Part shown: in pieces, positions 32,526 to 40,048 of the stretch
How the letters are laid out: every line of letters starts with the position of its first letter
Numbering within the stretch: the first letter of the stretch is position 1
NCBI GenBank assembly: GCA_014801785.1
Contig: JAAVDN010000009.1
Coordinates: forward strand, 1-64,000
Length of the DNA: 64,000 bases
Reading direction: 5' to 3'
Source: Bacteroides sp.
GTDB lineage: Bacteria; Bacteroidota; Bacteroidia; Bacteroidales; Muribaculaceae
The notes under the pieces: model-generated
Databases searched by the model: none
Told to the model about the DNA's origin: nothing
The model's input: the letters and a program-made list of their open reading frames with translations, nothing else
Translations under genes and position numbers: made by a program

Positions 32526-32552
32526 GTTTCACTTTTCAAAATAAGTGAAACC
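32526..32552. promoter_or_regulatory. GTTTCACTT/AAGTGAAAC palindrome
   Basis: GTTTCACTT (arm 1) and AAGTGAAAC (arm 2) form an inverted repeat with a short spacer. The same element occurs again 135 bases to the right, near the recombinase promoter and before the virion operon. Confidence 0.55.
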
Positions 32553-32660
32553 AAATCGCTAAATTGACCTAAATGATTGAAAAACAGGTAGTTTTCTAAT
32601 ACAACTATCAATTAAACACTTTTTAACATTTAAGGTCCAATTTTTGAGTAAAAAATATAT

Positions 32661-32686
32661 GTTTCACTTATTGTAAAAGTGAAACC
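32661..32686. promoter_or_regulatory. GTTTCACTT/AAGTGAAAC palindrome, second copy
   Basis: GTTTCACTT and AAGTGAAAC again face each other with a similarly short spacer. Two spaced palindromes of the same sequence suggest a dimeric regulator binding both. Confidence 0.55.
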
Positions 32687-32740
32687 AAAATAAGCCTAAA
32701 ATGTAGCTAACTATCTGAAAATAAATAAAAAACCGGAGTG

Positions 32741-32831
32741 GGTGCCTCCCTTGCTCTTCAAGGCAGATGTAAATTTTTCCCAAATTTCAAATCTCGTTTT
32801 GGGAAGGTGTTATACTGGGAGGCTCGGCACC
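32741..32831. ncRNA. Possible structured RNA with three-way junction
   Basis: A closing helix (GGTGCC-TCCC with GGGA-GG…GGCACC) encloses two hairpins (CTTG/CAAG and CCCAAA/TTTGGG). This GC-rich fold is set in AT-rich sequence. The strand and transcription are not known. Confidence 0.35.
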
Positions 32832-33374
32832 ATCCCAACCCCACAAAACAATCCAGTATTATCCAATTTTTAGCCTCATCCTTACCTGAGAACTGACATC
32901 TTAACTCATTTTACCCCTAATATGCTGATATTTCATCACTTATCATCTCGACCTGATTTTTCTCAGACCTCAACCATATCAGGCCACTTTCAAGCCAAAT
33001 CTCAAAACCGCCAGAAATGCTCCAAATTTCGCGTTTCTCACCCTCGGATGAAGAACTACACATCTTCACACCGCAATTCGATTGTGGCACATCCTACGCC
33101 CCAAATTTGGCATATTTCATCAAATCCTCCAAGCAGACTTTTTGGCAACCTCAATTTTTCTTCTTCTGGCACACCAGAAATCTCTCAAAACACTTGTCCC
33201 AATTTTTCCGGGGCCATTTTTCAAATTGGTTTTTCGGTGGCCGGAGCGAGGAGGCCGCGATCGGCGGCCGGGCGTGGTCTTATTTGTGAGAAGGCTTTTG
33301 AAAAAATAAAAACACACCCTTAAAAATTCTTCCACACCCAAAACCTTCAAAACACCACCTCCCCAAAATCACAA

Positions 33375-33496
33375 AACAGTTTTTGTTTAATTACTGGGAG
33401 TGGAACTAAGCTCTAATCTAAACTTTCCTAAACAGTCTTTTCAAGTTTGCTGGAATGTGGGGAAACAGACTTTGTTCAGTTTACTGGAATAGGGGA
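33375..33496. repeat. Iteron-like direct repeats
   Basis: Two adjacent copies with a 33-base period (33430-33462 and 33463-33496) share AAACAG…CTTT…GTTT-CTGGAAT-GGGG. A weaker third copy (AAACAG…TTACTGGGAGTGG) lies at about 33375-33405. Confidence 0.45.
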
Positions 33497-33542
33497 CTAT
33501 ACTATGAAGTTCTATGCCTTGGGTACGCGCTCGCGTGTGCGC

Positions 33543-33620
33543 AGGCTCCCCGACCGAATTTCCTTTTCGACTTTAGGAGAAAAGGAATGAGGGAGAGGGA
33601 GCCTTTCTTTCTTACTTTTT
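33543..33620 (+). terminator. Strong intrinsic terminator, plus strand
   Basis: An outer stem AGGCTCCC/GGGAGCCT (33543-33550 and 33597-33604) encloses TTCCTTTTC/GAAAAGGAA and is followed by a long T-rich run. It implies a plus-strand transcript entering from the intergenic region, perhaps a non-coding RNA. Confidence 0.55.
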
Positions 33621-33647
33621 TCTTTTTATTTATTTTTCTTTTTTCTT

Positions 33648-33773
33648 TTAAGGGTTCCAAGGGATTTTTTCTTTTTTCTGTTTTTTCTTTTTCTTGTTTC
33701 GTTCTTTCTTTACTCCTCCCGAAAGCACAATGCGCCGAGCTTCCCAGCCCAGCGCATGTAAAACCAAATTCAT
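33648..33773 (-). CDS. Possible Lys-rich small protein
   Basis: A frame of 41 codons reads MNLVLHALGWEARRIVLSGG and then a run of lysines encoded by the polypurine strand, ending IPWNP. An AAAGCAGT motif lies about 54 bases upstream. The low complexity makes it doubtful; the tract may instead be a non-coding feature. Confidence 0.3.
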   Translation of the reverse strand: MNLVLHALGWEARRIVLSGGVKKERNKKKKKQKKEKIPWNP

Positions 33774-33836
33774 ATATGAGACAAAAAAGTTTCGTTTGCT
33801 ATATAATAGTCTTGTTTGAAAGAAATACTGCTTTCA

Positions 33837-34004
33837 TCAGGATTTGCGGCGCATACTTGCTCTGCGCTCTCTTCTGGAAGTTGGCTTACGTTCTTCCTCA
33901 CCGGTAGTCAGGATGCCATACGCTTTAGGTATATCAGGTACCGGGGCCTTTGGATGAAATGGCGAAACAGCCATCATTGTACTAATCAGAAATTGAGTTA
34001 TCAT
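33837..34004 (-). CDS. Small basic protein
   Basis: The frame from 34004 reads MITQFLISTMMAVSPFHPKA and ends with a basic tail (TSRRERRASMRRKS). Starts at 33977 or 33974 are also possible and would fit better with the upstream stop. The N terminus may be a weak signal. Function unknown. Confidence 0.45.
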   Translation of the reverse strand: MITQFLISTMMAVSPFHPKAPVPDIPKAYGILTTGEEERKPTSRRERRASMRRKS

Positions 34005-34239
34005 AATCTTCTTCAGTTTTAGCTGCTGGCAGCCACGCAAACTGCCATTGATGATTTTTTGAATATTTACTTACGATTCCCTGGAAGTCAAAGCAAACAG
34101 CATTAAACTGTTTTACTTTGACGAACTTGTGAGTGCTATTATCATCAGTGAAACAGTGGATGTAAACGTCCGATCCTTGTGCTGGATATTTTGCAAACGT
34201 GTTCCAACGGAGTGATAGTAAATAATCTTTGAAACTCAT
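33982..34239 (-). CDS. Conserved small hypothetical protein
   Basis: The 85-residue product begins MSFKDYLLSLRWNTFAKYPA and contains KVKQFNAVCFDFQGIVSKY, a pattern I recognise from small proteins common in Bacteroidales phages and conjugative elements. Function unknown. Confidence 0.65.
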   Translation of the reverse strand: MSFKDYLLSLRWNTFAKYPAQGSDVYIHCFTDDNSTHKFVKVKQFNAVCFDFQGIVSKYSKNHQWQFAWLPAAKTEEDYDNSISD

Positions 34240-34240
34240 A

Positions 34241-34543
34241 TCAGAGCTTGAATTTGTTGTCAGGGATTACCACTCCCCTACCAGGTTTCCATCCATTTTC
34301 CATTTTCAACTTCTGGAATTTCTCAATAAGATCAACCATAACACTGTCACTCACTCTTCCGAGATGAAAATAAATACAGCCATCTATGTTACGGCAGTCT
34401 TTTACCGTTTTCTCAGGAAGTTGAACCATCATTTTTCCACCGATGTTGACCGGCTTGAAATCGTAATCCTTCAGTTTTGAATCCAGAGCCACAACAGTCA
34501 TGTTTCCGAACTGCTGATACTCAAAATGAATCGGTCTGCTCAT
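34241..34543 (-). CDS. Small hypothetical protein
   Basis: The 100-residue product is mixed alpha/beta (IHFEYQQFGNMTVVALDSKL; DSVMVDLIEKFQKLKMENGW). AAAGCAGT lies 23 bases before its ATG. No family was recognised. Confidence 0.6.
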   Translation of the reverse strand: MSRPIHFEYQQFGNMTVVALDSKLKDYDFKPVNIGGKMMVQLPEKTVKDCRNIDGCIYFHLGRVSDSVMVDLIEKFQKLKMENGWKPGRGVVIPDNKFKL

Positions 34544-34580
34544 TGTTTTTCAGTTTTTGAGAAACACTGCTTTTCCTCAC

Positions 34581-35162
34581 TTAGTTATATTCTTCCTCTT
34601 CTGCCGGATCATGCCCAGGTTCCAATACATTGGTATCGTAAGCATCCTTCACATCTTCTTTGGTCAGATTAAGAATGTTAATCTTGCGTGTAGCTTTCCT
34701 GATCCGAGCATATATGCCAGGATCCTCTTCTTCCACAAGGTCATTCAAATGTTGGATTGCTGGGTAATTGAGTTGTCGGATTCTGCCACCACCTCTTTTG
34801 CCATTGGGCGTTTCAAGCAATAATCCAATTTTTCGTAGGGAATAAAGACAGTTGCTGAGAGTGGGAACGGAAAGCCTCATTTTTATAGCCAATTCCTGCA
34901 CTGACAATGCGCACTCCCCATTTTCATTCGCCTCTTCCATAATCGTCGAGACAACCATAAGCTCATTCTTGCTCAGGAAATATATCAAGACTTTGGGCAT
35001 GGGTATAATCATTCCGTCAAAAACTTCTTCAGTTTCGACAGTAGCCAGTATCTCGTACTTGACTTTAGGAAGGACAATTCCACCTCTGAGAAGTTTCGGA
35101 TCCAGCTTAATCACTACTGGCTCCGGCGGTGGGAGTTTGGCCCTATTCGGTATTTTCTTCAT
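34581..35162 (-). CDS. Winged helix-turn-helix regulator
   Basis: The 193-residue product has a central winged-helix domain (about residues 65-135): FLSKNELMVVSTIMEEA, then the recognition-type helix VQELAIKMRLSVPTLSNCLY and a wing GKRGGGRIRQLNY. The flanks are a proline-rich N terminus and an acidic C terminus. It is the best candidate transcription regulator in the window. A perfect inverted repeat touches its start codon and a bacteroidetal promoter lies about 70 bases upstream, so autoregulation is likely. Confidence 0.7.
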   Translation of the reverse strand: MKKIPNRAKLPPPEPVVIKLDPKLLRGGIVLPKVKYEILATVETEEVFDGMIIPMPKVLIYFLSKNELMVVSTIMEEANENGECALSVQELAIKMRLSVPTLSNCLYSLRKIGLLLETPNGKRGGGRIRQLNYPAIQHLNDLVEEEDPGIYARIRKATRKINILNLTKEDVKDAYDTNVLEPGHDPAEEEEYN

Positions 35163-35181
35163 GTTATGAACTCTTCATAAC
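35163..35181 (-). promoter_or_regulatory. Operator-like inverted repeat
   Basis: GTTATGAA and TTCATAAC form a perfect 8-base inverted repeat with a 3-base spacer, ending one base before the ATG of the winged-helix gene. Binding there would block transcription elongation or the ribosome site. Confidence 0.55.
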
Positions 35182-35229
35182 ACTGCTTTTATCACGTCAG
35201 GATGGGGTAACATCCTCATTTGCAGATTG

Positions 35230-35261
35230 CAAAATTATTAAAAAATTTCAGTTTCGACAAA
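35230..35261 (-). promoter_or_regulatory. Bacteroidetal promoter of the winged-helix gene
   Basis: On the minus strand TTTG, 20 bases, then TAATTTTG matches the -33/-7 pattern of Bacteroidetes. The same boxes with the same spacing occur at 38570 and 61095. Confidence 0.65.
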
Positions 35262-35333
35262 ATAATAGGAGATTATTTCGACTGGTTTTAATTTTTAATA
35301 GTAACTTTACAAGTTAAAACAAGACGTTACCAG

Positions 35334-36197
35334 ATGAAAACTCTGAATCAGATATACCGTTACACTTCCGATTGCCGCTTTCCGGATGAGGATTGGCAAG
35401 AGGTTCTTGCATATTGCCGTAAGCATTTTAAGGGTGGAAAGATCCATAAAGCACTTTACCCTAAAGCCGCATCATCATATCAGCAATTCCAAAATTGGAT
35501 TTCAGCTGGATATGGTGTCGGAGATATGGTTAGCTATGGCAAAACTATGGGCGTAGTCGGAACCAGCACGCCTGCCAGCATTATTCTGGCAGCATACTGT
35601 GACTATGAGGGCAACCTTATTGTGAATGATATGGAGGTGTTAGAACCTCAAAGATTACGACCTCTTGAAGAGTCTCGTGTGATCGAATTGAAACGTCTTA
35701 TTTTTGAAAAGGGGTTGGATTTTTCTGTTCGTACTGGCAAATTTGATAAGATATACACCCCTAAAAAATATGTTTATGCTACTATTGAAAATCCCAACGA
35801 TGATAAATCTGGAGTGGGAATGTATTTAGAATCAGATAATTCCAGCCATCATTTTTTGGCATATTTATCTAATGGTAAACTAAAAATGGATTGTTGGATT
35901 GATTCTGACTATACACCCCTAAAATCAGCGTCTGAATCCGATATTAAAAGACTTCATGCTGCCACATCTAAAGCAGGATGGTCATACAATGAGCGTGGCC
36001 ATAAGTTCATCAAGATACCACAGAAAGGAAAAGATAATGTGTATTGGTATCTAAACGATCGGTTTGAATTAGTTATGGATCGGGATAACGGTGCCAAGAA
36101 ACATTTAGAGAGATGGGAGGCCGGTAATTACATTCTGGATTATACTGAGGGCTTGCTCTTTATGAAAGATGTAAAAGCAATGAGGGGAAAAGCATAA
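35334..36197 (+). CDS. Hypothetical protein
   Basis: The 287-residue product is the only plus-strand gene before the virion operon. It has a helical start (WQEVLAYCRKHFKGGKIHKA), a small beta barrel-like part (GVGDMVSYGKTMGVVG; GNLIVNDMEVLEP) and a C-terminal region with aromatic and basic residues. It is divergent from the winged-helix regulator and shares its control region, so the two may be counter-regulated. No family was recognised. Confidence 0.65.
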   Translation: MKTLNQIYRYTSDCRFPDEDWQEVLAYCRKHFKGGKIHKALYPKAASSYQQFQNWISAGYGVGDMVSYGKTMGVVGTSTPASIILAAYCDYEGNLIVNDMEVLEPQRLRPLEESRVIELKRLIFEKGLDFSVRTGKFDKIYTPKKYVYATIENPNDDKSGVGMYLESDNSSHHFLAYLSNGKLKMDCWIDSDYTPLKSASESDIKRLHAATSKAGWSYNERGHKFIKIPQKGKDNVYWYLNDRFELVMDRDNGAKKHLERWEAGNYILDYTEGLLFMKDVKAMRGKA

Positions 36198-36212
36198 TGC
36201 AATCCCCCTCAT
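36180..36212. terminator. Convergent terminator hairpin
   Basis: ATGAGGGG and CCCCTCAT pair over 8 bases between the convergent genes 35334-36197 and 36224-37066. It overlaps the stop of the plus-strand gene. It may serve both directions. Confidence 0.5.
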
Positions 36213-36223
36213 CTTATATTGCT

Positions 36224-37066
36224 TTATCGCTGATCTAATGGTTTGAACGTTTTTTTGAGAGCAACATCATACCAGTAATCTTCTGCATCGGAGGCCGGAA
36301 TTTTGTCGGCCACCGATATTTGCCCATGATTTTTGTTCCATTCCTGAATCTTATCATAAGAAAACGCATACATCCCTACAGGCTTTTGTCTGAGGGTTGA
36401 CTTTTCATTCAGGCAGTCGAAAATCTCTCTTTCAGTAACGTAGAGATAATCCTTATACTCTTTTTTGAACTGAATGAAGTTATCAAACTGGTATTTGGTA
36501 TAGAACAGCGCCCAACAGTAAACGATAATCTCCATATCGGTAAGCTGATCCCAGCCATTGTTCTCGTCATCTTCAGCAAGCATGATGATTTGTCTGAGAT
36601 AGGTCCTATTGATTTGGGCCTGTTCTTTGGAAACCTCATAAGGTTTTAGAAGAAGGTCTGTAACACCGGCCAGATTCAGTACGCCTTCTTTCGTGATAGT
36701 GTATTCACCATTCTCAATAGGGAAATTGAAAATCAGATGAAGGCGAGAATGGTCGTAGGCATTGACTTTTCTGATAGTGTAGCCTCTATCCCATATTCGT
36801 ACTGGCTTACGATTAGTAGCCGCATCGTTAAAATCGTCCTGGATATCCAATACTAATCGGTCAAGGATCTTTTTCTCTATCTTGTTACCCCAAATATCAT
36901 CTGGAGTAAATTCTTCATCATCTTCCGGAGCCACTATATCATAGAGACAGTTCAAGGCATAGGCCGCATGAAGCATGAATGGCTGGTCACTGACTTCCCA
37001 AGGTTCATTCAGCAACGTGTCAATATCTGACACATCGTATGGCAGATATTTTTTACTGTTTTTCAT
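36224..37066 (-). CDS. Hypothetical protein
   Basis: The start at 37066 (MKNSKKYLPYDVSDIDTLLN) overlaps the upstream gene by 14 bases, a junction length also seen at 11046, 39714 and 40514. The product of about 280 residues is acidic, with a helical C-terminal half (NRTYLRQIIMLAEDDENNGW). No domain was recognised. Confidence 0.6.
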   Translation of the reverse strand: MKNSKKYLPYDVSDIDTLLNEPWEVSDQPFMLHAAYALNCLYDIVAPEDDEEFTPDDIWGNKIEKKILDRLVLDIQDDFNDAATNRKPVRIWDRGYTIRKVNAYDHSRLHLIFNFPIENGEYTITKEGVLNLAGVTDLLLKPYEVSKEQAQINRTYLRQIIMLAEDDENNGWDQLTDMEIIVYCWALFYTKYQFDNFIQFKKEYKDYLYVTEREIFDCLNEKSTLRQKPVGMYAFSYDKIQEWNKNHGQISVADKIPASDAEDYWYDVALKKTFKPLDQR

Positions 37067-37343
37067 AGTTGACGAAATTGATGTCAAATCTTAGGCCGTT
37101 TGCATAAGGAGACGGGTTGGCCAAAATATTGGTCACATTGAGTTGAATGATACGATACAGAGTCTGGCCGATAGGATTATCCGGCTGGCGCATACATGAG
37201 AATATTGCCTGAGCAATAGTGTCAGTATCTCCATGTGCTACGGCGCCACATTGTCCATCCTTATGGGCTATGATGAGGAAATCCGACCCCTCGCCCATAA
37301 TTTCCTGTGCTTTTTTAAGCAACTCTTCAGTTTTTTGTTTCAT
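37053..37343 (-). CDS. Small conserved-looking protein
   Basis: The ATG at 37343 (MKQKTEELLKKAQEIMGEGS) is preferred to the longer track start. The product of about 96 residues contains FLIIAHKDGQCGAVAHGDTD, a pattern I associate with small accessory proteins of Bacteroidales elements. AAAGCAGT lies 23 bases before the ATG. Function unknown. Confidence 0.6.
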   Translation of the reverse strand: MKQKTEELLKKAQEIMGEGSDFLIIAHKDGQCGAVAHGDTDTIAQAIFSCMRQPDNPIGQTLYRIIQLNVTNILANPSPYANGLRFDINFVNYEKQ

Positions 37344-37353
37344 TTGAATCTGG

Positions 37354-37950
37354 TTAACTGAATACACTGCTTTCATCACTTTTTATATCCTGGAGATTGA
37401 TAAAGAAACCACAATGCTCATCACCAACATTCCATTTTGGTGGGATAACATTAAATGGTCCTCTTTCATCATTCTCTAAAGCTCGATCATATCTGAAACA
37501 GTTGTACCGATCCATACAGGCACGAGCTTGACATTTTTTCTGACTTTTCTTTAATTGACGGTATGCTTTAAAGGTAATCTCAATAGCGGTTGTGGGTAAT
37601 TGAGATTTAAAACGCTCTGGGATGGTTCCTATACTCCATATATCATTAGACTGGATGAGTGAGCCATCAAGACGCATAAAATATCTCATCTTACCCTTGC
37701 CTCCCAGAATTAGAGTCTTGTCTTTTTTATTGGCTACTGGATGAAGGCGCAAGCATTGATGGTTGACTACCTCCATATATTCTGGAGGATAAGCAATCAA
37801 CTCTTCCCAGAAGGCACACTCATAGCACACATTATTTTTCATCATAATGTGAGTAACGTGATTCTGGATATTGTAGCCCTGCATCCATATCTTATTTCCG
37901 CAAAGGTTGCAATATGTGAGTTTGCACATAATCCGGCGCCCAGTATTCAT
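37354..37950 (-). CDS. Hypothetical protein with zinc-binding cysteines
   Basis: The 198-residue product has CNLC and CYEC pairs in its N-terminal quarter, which could form a zinc site, and a basic middle (YRQLKKSQKKCQARACMDRY). A second ATG at 37929 is possible. It follows the recombinase gene by 3 bases, so it belongs to the same unit. Confidence 0.55.
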   Translation of the reverse strand: MNTGRRIMCKLTYCNLCGNKIWMQGYNIQNHVTHIMMKNNVCYECAFWEELIAYPPEYMEVVNHQCLRLHPVANKKDKTLILGGKGKMRYFMRLDGSLIQSNDIWSIGTIPERFKSQLPTTAIEITFKAYRQLKKSQKKCQARACMDRYNCFRYDRALENDERGPFNVIPPKWNVGDEHCGFFINLQDIKSDESSVFS

Positions 37951-37953
37951 ACC

Positions 37954-38547
37954 TTATATTTGTATAGAATCAAAAATATTTGATATTTCCTCATCTCTAA
38001 TTCCGAGATATATCATAGTGGTATCTAAACTGGAGTGTTTGAAAATCCTATTCAGATACATCAGCGTTTTTTCATCCCTACCACCTTTATCATATACATA
38101 TCTTCCAAATGTTTTCCGAAATGTATGTGTGCTGAAGTTATCAATGTCTAATTCGTACTTAACTGCCCACTTCTTTAATGCGCGATTTATATACTGAATT
38201 GAAACCGGCCTTCCCCCTTCTCCTTTTTGACCGACAAGTATCAAATCTCGTTTTGATGGTTTGCCCATCAATTTATGTAAGGAAGAGAAATGCTCAGAAG
38301 CATTTTGTCCTATAGGAATGACATGGGTCTTATTGGTTTTCTTGGCTGTGATGATAATTTTTCTTTGATCGAGCACATCAGACCATTTTAATTTGCACAC
38401 ATCAGAAAACCGCAATCCAGTACAAAAAGACAGGATGCAGTAGCAGGCCCACCAATACTTCTTTTCATCAATTAGGGCCTGGACAAGTTTTTGATAATCC
38501 GCATACGGCAGATAGTCAGCCGTAGTTACGCTTCCTTTTTTACTCAT
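37954..38547 (-). CDS. Compact tyrosine recombinase (catalytic domain only)
   Basis: The 197-residue product carries the tyrosine recombinase residues in order: R46 (TGLRFSDV), K70, H141 and R144 (HTFRKTFG), H171 (FKHSSLDTT) and Y180 (MIYLGI). The N-terminal SAM-like core-binding domain of standard integrases is missing; the size is like that of FimB/FimE-type recombinases. It could integrate the phage or invert a DNA segment. The start has its own promoter with an AAGTGAAAC/GTTTCACTT pair. No att sites were identified. Confidence 0.85.
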   Translation of the reverse strand: MSKKGSVTTADYLPYADYQKLVQALIDEKKYWWACYCILSFCTGLRFSDVCKLKWSDVLDQRKIIITAKKTNKTHVIPIGQNASEHFSSLHKLMGKPSKRDLILVGQKGEGGRPVSIQYINRALKKWAVKYELDIDNFSTHTFRKTFGRYVYDKGGRDEKTLMYLNRIFKHSSLDTTMIYLGIRDEEISNIFDSIQI

Positions 38548-38569
38548 ACAATTCTGGAATTTGGTTTCG

Positions 38570-38620
38570 CAAAATTAATTCTAAAAAGTGAAACCACCAA
38601 ATATTTTTTAGTTTCACTTT
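38570..38620 (-). promoter_or_regulatory. Recombinase promoter with embedded GTTTCACTT site
   Basis: On the minus strand TTTG, 20 bases, then TAATTTTG (38577-38570) match the bacteroidetal pattern. One GTTTCACTT arm lies inside the 20-base spacer and a facing arm lies just upstream (38611-38620), so a protein bound there would control recombinase expression. Confidence 0.65.
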
Positions 38621-38679
38621 CTAAAAAATGTTAAACTTAACTTATATAGCTGGTTTATAGATTGTTAAATTTTCAACAT

Positions 38680-38690
38680 GTTTCACTTTT
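38680..38690. promoter_or_regulatory. GTTTCACTT element, single copy
   Basis: GTTTCACTTTT occurs once more about 100 bases upstream of the recombinase promoter, between it and the terminator behind the MazG gene. Confidence 0.4.
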
Positions 38691-38727
38691 TCAAACAGGC
38701 GCACCTTAATTATATAGAAAAGGATAT

Positions 38728-38763
38728 TAAAAAGGAGCGTGAATCTGGCATATCACGCTCCTT
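38728..38763 (-). terminator. Intrinsic terminator
   Basis: An 11-base-pair stem (AAGGAGCGTGA/TCACGCTCCTT) after the MazG gene is followed on the minus strand by TTTT. It isolates the recombinase promoter from the upstream unit. Confidence 0.7.
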
Positions 38764-38801
38764 GGGCTACTGCCCTATTGAGTAGTTAAGAGTGGGGTTG
38801 C

Positions 38802-39128
38802 CTATCTATTATCACCTTCTCCACAAATCTTGCCTCGCATTTGACGCGATTTAAGTTTGGTATAGTTGATTTCGGCAATCTCTTCAAGAGAATAGCCAAG
38901 GTCATGTGCCAGCGTTGCACAATACCAGAGAACGTCGCCTATTTCTTTGGCAATCTCTCCTTTCTTTTCCTGGTTAAACTCCTGATTGTTGTCACGGATG
39001 ACTTTCTTAACCTTATCCGCAACCTCTCCAGCCTCGCCGCACATACCAAGGGCCGGATAGATGATTTTGTACTCATCAGAGTAAATCGCAGTTTCAAGTG
39101 CTTTCTGCTGATATTCGTTTAGTGTCAT
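38802..39128 (-). CDS. mazG: MazG-like nucleotide pyrophosphohydrolase
   Basis: The 108-residue product has the MazG metal-binding pattern: CGEAGEVADKVKK (about residues 30-42) and AKEIGDVLWYC (about 60-70), i.e. ExxE followed by ExxD. The family hydrolyses nucleoside triphosphates to monophosphates and is common in phages, where it may lower alarmone or non-canonical nucleotide levels. It is single-domain, as in phage versions. It overlaps the end of the HNH gene by 35 bases. Confidence 0.8.
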   Translation of the reverse strand: MTLNEYQQKALETAIYSDEYKIIYPALGMCGEAGEVADKVKKVIRDNNQEFNQEKKGEIAKEIGDVLWYCATLAHDLGYSLEEIAEINYTKLKSRQMRGKICGEGDNR

Positions 39129-39714
39129 TTTTTATGAATTGTCCTGTTTTTGTATCTCTATTTTGGCTTCGATACAGATTATGTAATCTTACATGTTCGC
39201 TTTTTGTAAGAGGTAATAAGTTTGAAATATCGTTATTGTTATGATTAAAATCAATATGATGAACCTCAATTTTTGATTTTAGATAATGCCATCCATCAAT
39301 CAAATCAAAATATGTTTCTTCATACAGATCATGGTGTTTCTCCACTAAATACCGATAAATCTTTACTCGTCCGTGAATACTTCCACGATACCATTCTCCT
39401 ACATATATCCAATCATCAAGTAGTCTATTGTTGTGTTTCTTGACATTATGGTTCTTGAATGAACTGTTAAGTGGCCCTCGTAAACCATATTGATGATTGT
39501 TTTCTCCTCTAAAAGTAATCCTTTTATGGTCAGCATGGCATTCTATAGAGCAATAATGATGTTTTGCTCTAAGGTAGCTATATCTTTTCATGCTTATAGT
39601 TTTGCCACACCAATCACATTGACAAACTACTTGTCGAGAAGATTTGCCTCTAACATTGGTTAAGGTGATCTGATCATTGAAATAAAATATATAAAACATA
39701 CTATTTACTTGCAT
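39094..39714 (-). CDS. HNH endonuclease, homing type
   Basis: The 206-residue product has a first CxxC zinc pair (CDWC) with a second (YCSIEC) near the N terminus, and a C-terminal HNH motif (IEVHHIDFNHNNNDISNLLP … HVRLHNLY). The domain order matches free-standing HNH homing endonucleases common in phages. The preceding gene carries a NUMOD-like module, which supports that view. The start could also be 39699. Confidence 0.8.
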   Translation of the reverse strand: MQVNSMFYIFYFNDQITLTNVRGKSSRQVVCQCDWCGKTISMKRYSYLRAKHHYCSIECHADHKRITFRGENNHQYGLRGPLNSSFKNHNVKKHNNRLLDDWIYVGEWYRGSIHGRVKIYRYLVEKHHDLYEETYFDLIDGWHYLKSKIEVHHIDFNHNNNDISNLLPLTKSEHVRLHNLYRSQNRDTKTGQFIKNDTKRISAEST

Positions 39715-40048
39715 TTAGAGCAATGTACTCGCTCTCCAGCATTACTGAATTTTTGAGCATTTTACGAGTTGAATAAATCTTTCGATCCTCTCCAACTACC
39801 GCATCAAACTCAAACAATGTCAATTTACCTACATCGTCAGGTTCTATTTGGATGTCAGGTGGCACAGCTCTCCAGTATCTTTTATTAACTGAGATTATAT
39901 CTCCATAGGCTGCTTTAATCAATGATTGTCGGACAGTATTGGTTAAAGCAGCAGCCTCACTTATGGATTTGAAGATCGCCACCAAAACGTATGACGAATC
40001 AAATGCCACAATAGTGGTCGGTTTATTATTCACTTCCGGCTGGGTCAT
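39701..40048 (-). CDS. NUMOD-like DNA-binding small protein
   Basis: The 115-residue product starts IVAFDSSYVLVAIFKSISEA and continues with a helix-turn-helix-like segment (SEAAALTNTVRQSLIKAAYG) and KRYWRAVP. This is the layout of NUMOD/IENR1-type modules normally attached to homing endonucleases, and it overlaps the HNH gene by 14 bases. Such stand-alone versions are frequent in Bacteroidales phages. Confidence 0.6.
   Translation of the reverse strand: MTQPEVNNKPTTIVAFDSSYVLVAIFKSISEAAALTNTVRQSLIKAAYGDIISVNKRYWRAVPPDIQIEPDDVGKLTLFEFDAVVGEDRKIYSTRKMLKNSVMLESEYIALNASK

Larger units (their letters stand above)
32260..33640. other. Large intergenic control region, possible origin
   Basis: No convincing gene was found in these 1.4 kb. 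The track ORFs here (32922-33323 plus and its shadows, 33120-33350 minus) have no recognisable domains or coupling to neighbours. The region holds GTTTCACTT palindromes, a possible folded RNA, a long strand-asymmetric stretch that is poor in G on the plus strand (about 32840-33370), a GC island (about 33235-33275), iteron-like repeats and a strong hairpin. Its place upstream of the large minus-strand block would suit an origin or master control region. Confidence 0.45.

Noticed and set aside
32922-33323. Plus-strand ORF of 133 codons and its overlapping frames, including the minus-strand ORF 33120-33350
   Set aside because: Composition follows the strand asymmetry of the intergenic region, there is no ribosome site or coupling, and no recognisable domain.
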